Source: Isoetes taiwanensis
Lineage: Eukaryota > Streptophyta > Lycopodiopsida > Isoetales > Isoetaceae
Direction: 5' to 3'
DNA: 64,000 bases
Assembly: GCA_021234155.1 (NCBI GenBank)
Contig: JAJEKV010000010.1
Coordinates: 7,354,871-7,418,870, forward strand
The first letter of the stretch is position 1. The number at the start of each line of letters is the position of its first letter. Under the pieces are notes generated by a model. The model saw nothing but the letters and a program-made list of their open reading frames with translations, searched no databases and was not told the origin of the DNA. This document shows positions 52,741 through 64,000 of this stretch, in pieces. The position numbers were made by a program, and so were the translations under genes.

Positions 52741-54471
52741 GAAGGACCTATGTTTGGATTTGATTCTCTGCCTTTTGAAGGAGGAGCATTGAGAACATTT
52801 ACGTTTTTTCCCCAGAGTTAGTCTGTTGTTTTCAGCTATCATGTTCAAGTTATATTTAGATTGCAACGAGACCAATCTGTTGGGAGTACTGAAGGCGGTT
52901 ATGAGTTTTGTATTTGTCTATTGAGAAATTCCAAACATTAAATTGCATCCTCTTATGATCATTACACTCTAGGGCAGTCCAAAGGGATCTACAATTACAG
53001 GTCCAATATATTTGGATTCGGTATCCATAATGGGTTGTTCTCAATTTCACATTATAGAATTCTCACACCTAGATCTAGGTTAGGAACTCAAGTCCAATAG
53101 TAGACTTCTGAGCTGTAATACCTCTCTTATGAATATGTCGTCTTTCATGGTCTCTAAAGAAGGAACACTTCTAATTGCATATTTGCATACTCTGCTAGTA
53201 ATTTAAAAAACCTCTCCTTAACGTTCTAGCATGCATATATGTTACATGAAATTTATTGGTTGGATTTGCATTGAAACTGAGTTAATGATGATTCAGACAA
53301 TGATCTGATTTTGCTATTGTTTGAATGATTTTAGAATTTAAGATGGTTCACCGCAGACAAATGAAAGAATGGAGGTTATGAAAACGGCTTACAGTCGGAA
53401 TAAAATTCTTGCCATTAAGCAATATTTGTAGTAAGCACGGACGAGTATTGGCATTATGGAATGGGCCAGAGCTTAACTATGGCGATGATCTTGATAATGT
53501 GTCTCCTTGTGATTCAACTTGTTATGAACAACTGGTATTCCAACAGGTTATAAACAACTAGTATTCAATCAACCAAAATAAATTAACAACCGAAATAATA
53601 GAATCAAACCATTGGATCCATCCCATTCGTTACCATGTCATGTTTCATTGAGGCAATTCATCTATCCAGGAAGACCAACAATGAAAAACAAAGTCGTTTC
53701 CAACAAAAATTCTCGATTCTAGAACATGTGGCGTAGCCGCTTCCAGCAAAAAACATCTAGAAATTTCGATGATGACAGTGGTAGAACCAGCTGGAGCTAA
53801 CTAAGAGCCAGCCTCCAAACAGATGGCCACAATCTGCGGATCCACCATTGCCGCAGTATAGCAAGAATAGGGCAAATTTTCTTCTTAATCTGGCCGCACG
53901 CATGGTATCGAGAGCCTAGTTTAGATTGCGACGGGGAACGCGAAAAAAAAAAAAAAAAAAAAAAAAAATTTAGAAACTCAATTACATATGTTTAGATAAT
54001 GTTCAAGAAGGTAACTTTTGAATCAAATGAGCCACAAAATGTTTATCATATTTGCTAAACTACTCTATATTTACTAAACTACCCTTGTTGAAAATTCCTG
54101 CGAGGAAAAATTGCCTAAATACCCTCCAAACGAAGGAACGAATGAATTTTAATTGGATCCTGAGAGTTGAGAGGACCCTTGCTTAGTGTCCCAAGATCAT
54201 TTGGGCTTCGGCCCCTTGCTTTTCTACTGTCCCATGGCCCGAGATGGTCTCTCTGGACATAAAAAAGTTATCTTATTTTTGAAATTAGTCATGTCACAAA
54301 AATGGAACCTTGACTAAATACAGCACCGAGTAACGTGTGAGCACAATTTGGGCCAAATAAGACCCCCAACAGTGTGAGAAGATGATATATTTATCTTAAC
54401 TAACAGGGCAAAAACCCAAAGGCATAGAAGTGTTCTTTTTGTACTGTACAACATCATACAAGCCTGGGATT
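52741..54471. other. Gene-free stretch with a poly(A) tract
   Basis: No supported gene. A run of about 26 A at 53943-53968 may be the tail of a plus-strand retrocopy; upstream sequence shows no recognisable ORF. The last 100 bases are the 3' flank of NRDE2. Confidence 0.45.
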
Positions 54472-57400
54472 TTAATGTGCCAGGGGTAAATTATCTGCCT
54501 CCTCTAATAGGATTTCATATACATCAGTCCTGATGTATAATTCCTTTTCACGCATAACCTCCAAAAGTTCAGACTGTTCCTTTGCAGTCAATATGGAGCT
54601 CATCTTCTGAAATCCATCTAGCCACAATGACTTAGCCCTGCGATAACAAACTAAGACTTTCAGATACAATAGTACTAATTATTGATAGCCCACTAGTCCT
54701 AACTAAAGAAATTTTAATACTACTAAAAGACATTACCAGGGGCACGCATGAATAGCACGGAAGAATACCCGTCGAGCTGCATCTTTATCACGTGTTATCT
54801 CTAGTTCATAAGCTAAATAGCATCGCCATAGGAGAACACTCTGTTGAGTTTGTGCTGCTCCTAAGGCATGCTCAAAAAGACTGTGAATACGAGATTCCGC
54901 CCCTGGTCTCCAAAGCTCACATGATAGAGAAAATACCCATAGATCGGTAGACGGATTCCTGAAATGAAGGTTTAAATTGTATTGAGAATATATTACATTT
55001 GCATATAATCATTTCCACACTATAGCGCTTAAAGCCAATACTAATCAAGCAAACTCAGCAAGTTAGGAGAAATATACTTTTGGCTCGCATTATCAAAAAA
55101 ACGTCGAAGTGCATTTGTTAAGGATGGGCCAGTAATGCTTTTGACGTATGCACACATTAAGCGGGAACTGAACGGGTACTGTGCAATGGCTTGTAATATA
55201 ATCTTCCGCAGATTCGAGGGCTTTACAGCAAGCTTGTGTTTTTCCAGCATGGATATATACCGGACAAGCAACAGCTCAAAGAATACGTTTTTTTGCCGTC
55301 TACCTGCAGTAGCATTATTCTCATATCAGTCTAGTTCAATATCTATAGCTCCATAAAGAATATGATGAATATAAGGTTAGAAGTTGCTTGGTGGATACCA
55401 GGAAGACTCATTGTGATAACGTTCTCAAATATGGAAGCAGCTGCCTCCCAGCCTGTACTTAATTCTTCAAACATTGCAGCACAGATAACCAGTGCAAAAC
55501 CTCTGCCATTCAATTCTCCAGCGCGACAGATTTTCTGAAGATTCTTAAGTTGCTCGTGAAAGCCCCGATGAGCCCTCAACAATTGCGTGCTGGTTAATGT
55601 GCATGACATATTGGAAGCTGGTACGTATATATCTCCAGTCCCCAAGAAATGCAATATATATTGCACTCTTGCAATCTGCGACTTCCCACAACCATCCTGT
55701 GTGACATTATATCCGAGTTCTACTTCTGCATATTGTAGGAAAAGAACAGAGGCATCCTCTTGTGAACCCTAACAGAAAATAGATAAGTCTGCTTTATTTA
55801 TTTGGAAATTCACTAGGCAACTTTGTGAAACAGCATAAATGGAGCCCTTACCGACGGAAGTGCATTAAGAGAAGTTAGTGCATTATCGAAAATTTTCCTT
55901 GCAATGTCAAAATTCCCAGCTGATGCCTCAATGCATGCATATGCAGCCCACATAATGAGATCCTGGTAAAAAGTGCACCCCAAACTCGTGACCCATTGTT
56001 CAACAGAAAACCACAGGTATGTCATGACTAGCTCTTGTGATAATAAAAAGCGATAAGTAAATAGAAAAGCTTGCCTGACGAGAAGTCTTGAGCAGCTTCT
56101 TAGCAAGTGATCGAGAAGCAGCTACCTTCTCACGATTTTCATCAGCGGCCTTCATACCTTCCAATGTAAGTAGTGTCTGTTGCAATTCCAAATTGCTAGG
56201 GAAGAAAGATCTCAATAGCAATAGACTATTGGAAGCAAAGCCTGCACGTCCTTTTCCATTGTGGACCCACTCAAATGTACCCACGAGCGACCTAAGTGGT
56301 TCCTCTCTACACATTCCCCTGGCTTCATCGTAATGAGACGCACAAGAAATGTCAGCCAAAAGCTGATTCGATAATGCTTCCGCTGACTCTACCCTTTCCC
56401 TATAACTCCTACTGTTTGAAGATGACCTGTACTAGGGAAAACAGCTTATTGTCATAAGATATATGGTCTTTCTTCTAACCAGGAGATTGAAGTGCCACAA
56501 ACAGTTATAAGGTTTACCTACCACTGAGAAAGCGGACCACTGAAGAAATCAACAAATTGACCAACCAGCTCAAACTTCGCTTGATCTGTGCGTATGGAGA
56601 ATATAAAATCTCTTATATCATCAAAAAGAACCATTCTTTGGAGCTTGTCATCATCTTCATCTGTCTCGAGCAAACTGGCCTGAGAACCTGCTGCTCTTCA
56701 TCCCCAAACATGAGAAAACAAGGTAAAATTCTAATCAGATTATGAAATATGAACATGAACAGATAAACGAATCAACTTTAACATCCATTCCTCGAGGTCA
56801 AAACTGAAGGGATAAAGCAGTTTCCAATCAAACAAAGCGAGCCCATGCCTATAGCAAATGCTAAATCACCATAGACATAGATCAAGATTGTGCATTCAAT
56901 TAACAAAAATTATCCAAGAACAGGAAGTTGCCAAAACACTGCAGTTAACATCATGTTCGACGAGACTGACTAGATTTTAGAACAATATATACCTTAAAAT
57001 ATCAACATTTTGTCGTAGAGGAAGCCACTGCTCAACCTCCCGTTGAAGCTCCTTCTCTGACCACTTTTTCCAAATCTGTGTATCCTTTATTTCAACATCT
57101 TCACCATGATCAAGACTTAAACCCAGCTTCTCCAACAATGCTGCATCATCTTCCACTTCATCAACTTCATCTTCCGACATATCACCACTTCCCAAAATAT
57201 CAAGCTTATCCTCAAAAAACGCATCCCCCATCTCCACCTCAGTTTTGGCTTCCTTCTTGGGTTCGTCCCATCCTGTCCATCCACCAGGCTTATTCTCTTC
57301 TTGTTTAATCAGGTCTGTCTTCATTGCATTCAACTTCTGTAGTTGTTCTTCTTCCTTCTCTAACCAGGTCGCCCAGCCTAAAGCACCCTCCTCGCCTATT

Positions 57401-59779
57401 CTAGATGCCCCACTATCCCAAAAGGCTTCAAACAATCTTTGCTTATTTGTTTCGTTTAACTGGATTGGTGGACAAAGTATGGCATACTCAAATTCTGCCT
57501 GAAGCAAACCAATTGCCAACTCATGATGACCAGTCTGCCATTCAAATCGGCACAAATCGATAAAGAGTGAAATCACAGCCTTCTCTGCATCTTCTACTCT
57601 TGAACTCCAGGTGCCCTCCTTCAGTTTTTGGGCTTCCTACAGATAAGTTCAAACAGAGTTAAAACAAACATACATTATTATCATGGATGCTATATCCGAA
57701 TTTCAAACATAAGCAAAGGAGAAAGATTGATACCTCTCTATATAGATAATAGCACGCACCAATCAAGCACTGTATGCCGCGCAAATATACCTTGCGTAAA
57801 GATGAAACTGAAAAGGATGAGAAGCTTGATCGCTGAAATTTTAGATATTCTTGCCAGAGTCGGTAACTATCAGGATGGTCACTGAGTGCCTTTTCCCACT
57901 TCGGCAATAAAACAGACAATGTGTCTCTCTTCCGACATGTTTCTAAGTACAAGATAACTATATCCTCACTGTCGGGAAGAAACTCACGGGCCTTTTCAAG
58001 AACTGCAATTTTCTTGTCCACTATATGCTGAACAAGGACTTTTTTGGTGGTTCCTTTCATTATCTCATCCTGCATAGTCAAAATGATTAGCAAGCTTCTC
58101 TCTTTTAATATAACATAATCAAACCTCTAACATGGAAATTTTTGAACTTTAATTAGCAAAAGAATATGGGACTCTGGAAGATGAGTTTCACTACAAACTT
58201 TTAGTTGTATGGATAGGAAAAGCCTAAAAGTCCAAATATGGTCTTAAAACCTGCTACCATTCTTTTCATTTTAGAATTCGAGTGTTTGAGTAACTTAGCA
58301 AATATAAATAGAACATGCATGATAACCAACTGCAGCATCCAATAAAAGTAAACCTTACCTGAAAATTAGCGAATGCTATCCATGTGACTTCATTGTTGGG
58401 CTGTTCACGCGTAAGTTGATTAAACTCTTTTGTCCGACGAACCACATAATCTTCCCAGCTCTCCTCTACTAGCTGGGAGCTGCTTACTTTATTTGTCACA
58501 TCTTGCAAAGGAACAAAATCCCCAAGTGCAAGCTTCTGAGCATCTCTTTTTGTGGCAATCTTGAGTCGCTTGATGTCCCGACGACTTCCAAGTGAAGAAA
58601 TCTTAGCAGACCAGTAACGTCCACTTGACTTTATTTCTTCATCTTGGGCTATGCTATCAACTTCTGGGTCCAGAAATGTGATCTGCCTCCATATCTTTCC
58701 TGCCTGAACTCCATCCTTCACATGGTGAAGATAATAACGAGGCACGTCCATTCTAAAACCAAACATTCCTTCAGAGACTAGAAAGAACATGCATAAATAA
58801 AGACGAGCCTCCATGACCAGATCTCAGCCTTAATAAATTCATTTTTTACTCTTTTCCACTTTTCTTTTCTTCTATCTACGTTTGGCCATATAAAATGCCA
58901 TCACACAATCCCAACGTTAGAATGGCATGAATGGCAGACATCTATACCAACTAATTCTGATACCAACATTGGAGTATATTTAAAACTATCTCTGATTTCA
59001 TTAATTTGTAATTAGGTCCAAGCAATTACCATGTGCATATTGTAATGAGATAAAGAACTCAAAATGAAGGAAACAATAAACATCAAATGAACTAAGAGAT
59101 TTTACTTGTAAAGGGATCCAAATGCCACGTTATCTGCATCTCCTCGAGTATCGAAGTAGTACTCTTTTGTCTTCAAATCATCATCAATCCAAATGCCTTT
59201 GGATGCCTTTCTATTGACCTGTGACCCTTCCAATATGCCCAGTTCCTTGCTATCATTAAGCTCCTCGTCCTCCTCCTCCTTCTTCTTCTTTTTCCTATGT
59301 CTTTCTCTCTTTTCATGCCGCTTTCTCCGTTTCTTCTTCTTTCCATGCTCACTGGACCGCTTTTTATATTCTTCTTCCGGGGACTCCTCAGACACAGACG
59401 AGACAGAGTGGAAACTCTTTTCGTTTTCATCAATCAAGCTACCTTCTTGGTGAGGTGATGTTTTTGGAGGCAAAGGAGGTTTTGTTATAGCTAGAATTGT
59501 CTCAGAAAAGCTGGGATTTGACAACCATGACGGTTGTGACGAATTAAGAGAAGTTGAGGCCTGTATCTGATTGTAAAGAGAAAATGTAATAAATCAACAA
59601 TGTCCCTGATACTGATCAATTCAGACACATTGCCCAATTAACAAAACCTAAACGCTCACCTCCCCAGCTGGAAACAACGATGGTGCGGCTGCAGGAAATA
59701 AACATGTAGACAACGGAGGCCAAATATTCACCGGAGCAACATCTCCACCTCCAGCGCCATGCTCAGGATCTTCCTCCAT
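54472..59779 (-). CDS. NRDE2: NRDE2 homologue (nuclear RNA surveillance), 12 exons, one frameshift
   Basis: Exons (minus strand): 59779-59660, 59560-59106, 58752-58359, 58069-57734, 57636-56993, 56695-56522, 56426-56075, 55962-55852, 55769-55399, 55303-55078, 54958-54737, 54637-54472. All junction phases agree, and the product is about 1,189 residues, near the usual NRDE2 length. The N-terminus has a Lys/Glu-rich linker and the family block EYYFDTRGDADN followed by MDVPRYYLHH. The rest is HAT/TPR-like helical repeats typical of the NRDE-2 family (YLETCRKRD, WAAYACIEASAGNFDIARKIF). NRDE2 binds the MTR4-type exosome helicase and restrains nuclear RNA decay in animals; NRDE-2 of worms acts in nuclear RNAi. 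The intron after exon 7 uses a GC donor. Exon 9 needs one base removed in the A5 run at 55740-55744 to stay in frame, so it is either an assembly error or a lesion. Confidence 0.92.
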
Positions 59780-62718
<2,939 letters not shown>

Positions 62719-63249
62719 ATGATGCTTAAACTTCATACTTCCTGCTCTAAGTCTGCAGATAGGTTCTGCAGTCTTAAATGCAGATCCATATCTCATCGTC
62801 TCAAGGCATTAATTGGAAAAAGGAATATTATCAGAGATAACGAAGATAAAACACTACTCTGGTCTCTTCTGCAGAATCCAAAATCAAAGCTGCCAATTAA
62901 CACAAAAAATCCCTATATTGGAGAGCTTCAGGATGCATTAAATCTGTTGAAAGATTGCTTCGAGCTCTACATAGATCAAGAAACAAAGGTTGAGAAGATA
63001 TCACATGCGGTTTATAGTGCGTATTCAAGAACAGATAATCCATGTTTTTCCAGAGTAATTTTGGAGGTTTGCTATTGTAAAAAGATTCATTTGCAGTTGT
63101 ACAAAGATTCAATTTTATTGTTCATAATCCTCGAGATTCATTTGCAATTGTACATAGATTCATTCCTATTGTTCATAATCCTTAGAAAATGTTTGTGTCT
63201 TTTGATTCGTTTTATTGTTCAACAGGCATTAACAAACGCTGATAAGTAA
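62719..63249 (+). CDS. Hypothetical helical protein or exon
   Basis: A 176-codon frame. The first 115 residues look like a Leu-rich helical bundle (LKCRSISHRLKALIGKRN, ELQDALNLLKDCFELY), loosely like the four-helix N-terminal domains (HeLo/MLKL-type) of some plant signalling proteins. The last 60 residues come from a 50-bp tandem duplication (63084-63182) and are probably not natural protein; a donor near 63055-63070 would end an exon before it. Start and function are uncertain. Confidence 0.35.
   Translation: MMLKLHTSCSKSADRFCSLKCRSISHRLKALIGKRNIIRDNEDKTLLWSLLQNPKSKLPINTKNPYIGELQDALNLLKDCFELYIDQETKVEKISHAVYSAYSRTDNPCFSRVILEVCYCKKIHLQLYKDSILLFIILEIHLQLYIDSFLLFIILRKCLCLLIRFIVQQALTNADK
63084..63182 (+). 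repeat. Tandem duplication of about 50 bp
   Basis: AGATTCATTTGCAGTTGTAC and AGATTCATTTGCAATTGTAC start two copies, each ending in TTGTTCATAATCCT. Confidence 0.9.
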
Positions 63250-63511
63250 AAATTTTCTCTAGTGTGTTGTCTCCAAAATCGTCCCCTTCTTCTAACAAGC
63301 CCCTCTTTTATGAGGCACTAAACCCTTTGATTAAGGGCTCAAATGGAACTCTCTGGCCAAACCATAAACTTGGCACCTATTCGATCCCTAGTTTGATATA
63401 TTGTTATTTGCTTCTAACTTTCTTTGTATAAACAATGAATGTGGTCATTGGCGAAGTTGGCTTCCTTTTTTCTAAGCAAGCACAACAGTGGGTCCAACTA
63501 CACAGGTTGGA

Positions 63512-63562
63512 ACTAAAGAAATGTTCGCGGCGGCCTTGGCCGCCGCGATAAATTTCTTGTAA
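63512..63562 (+). repeat. GC-rich palindromic element, copy 4
   Basis: Same core as the copy at 12371 (GCGGCGGCCTTGGCCGCCGC, identical) with outer AAGAAAT and ATTTCTT arms. The bases to its left (CACAGGTTGGAACTA) also resemble those left of copy 1 (CACAGGTTTAGAACTA), so the family unit is longer than the hairpin. Confidence 0.9.
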
Positions 63563-64000
63563 CATATAATCAACGTCCATAATTGGGCAAAATAGCCTCT
63601 GCTTGAAGATTATGTGAGAGTATACCCCGTCACACAAATTTACAGCTCCCATCATGTCCAGGAGACGTAAAGGCACTTTTCGCCTGACTTAGCAAATAAA
63701 CATATGCCCTCTACATGAGCAGCATGACTACAACAACAATTGTCTTAAAACCATGACCCATTAGCTCCATGTTATGGACAAGTTGTGGGCTCGTAAATAT
63801 GGGGGTTGTTGTTGATCGAACTTTTGGCATGCAACTAACAATCATAAAGAACATATGGCAATGGTTGGGAAGGGGGATATATAAGGCCCTTATGAATTTG
63901 TAGTTATTGTTAAAATTGGAGGATTTAGATCCAATTGTGTTTATTGTCAAAGACAAAGACAAAGGTTTTTTTAGAAGAGGAAGACAAAAGTAAAAAAAAC
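63563..64000. other. No gene seen
   Basis: Short AT-rich frames only, to the window end. Confidence 0.4.

Noticed and set aside
53943-53968. Poly(A) run as evidence for a retrocopy
   Set aside because: No matching target-site duplication or upstream homologous ORF found; left as a plain A-tract.
58955-58985. GATACCAACA in NRDE2 intron 2 as a tRNA-Met primer-binding site
   Set aside because: No LTR pair and no target duplication in this 353-bp intron; only ten bases match.

Overview
This is a eukaryotic nuclear window from a land plant. The genes are split by introns, there is an L-type lectin receptor kinase and a DYW-class pentatricopeptide protein, and most of the rest is transposon debris in AT-rich DNA. 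The style of the PPR/DYW tail, the repeated fragments of a DUF7869-type mobile gene and the loose gene spacing fit a fern (or another seed-free plant) better than a flowering plant. That placement is an inference and not a proof.

Layout. 1-744: C-terminal end of a PPR-E-DYW RNA-editing protein. 745-13389: repeats and broken mobile genes, comprising a LINE insertion with a poly(A) tail and target-site duplication (2057-3571), a LINE ORF2 tail (5010-5565), a DUF7869 relic (5691-6850), three copies of a repeat of which two end in microsatellites, and a MITE nested inside a MITE of the same family (9412-10142). 13390-15438: an intact, intronless lectin receptor kinase. 15439-21000: AT-rich short-repeat arrays and local duplications. 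21060-24222: a 3.1 kb, 19-bp-unit minisatellite whose last 0.4 kb is inverted. 24.2-36.4 kb: pieces of two unidentified spliced genes (27.7-29.3 and 35.5-36.3 kb), a degenerate spliced gene with a ParB-like DGQHS motif (30.4-33.6 kb) surrounded by CG-rich palindromes, and another DUF7869 fragment. 39-44.6 kb: a phytocyanin-like first exon, a complete TRIM retrotransposon (40561-40992), a metacaspase fragment, and a LINE interrupted by a MITE. 45.4-49.3 kb: tRNA-like SINE units and 1.8 kb of almost pure purine DNA. 49.6-52.7 kb: a DUF7869 C-terminal piece and a GC-rich LINE relic. 54472-59779: a 12-exon NRDE2 homologue on the minus strand. 60-64 kb: mostly unassigned.

Functional genes. Three host genes can be named with confidence: the PPR-DYW protein (organelle C-to-U editing), the lectin receptor kinase (plasma-membrane signalling) and NRDE2 (nuclear RNA surveillance). 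They show no sign of working together. NRDE2 can be followed through every splice junction, including one GC-AG intron, but carries a one-base frameshift in an A5 run that is either an assembly error or a real lesion.

The less ordinary content is a set of small palindromic and templated sequences. These are a GC-rich hairpin family present four and a half times, a second palindrome family confined to 30.3-33.9 kb and largely intronic or intergenic there, a 28-nt exact copy of the PPR gene 4 kb downstream, and a 35-nt exact duplication of exon sequence at 36 kb.
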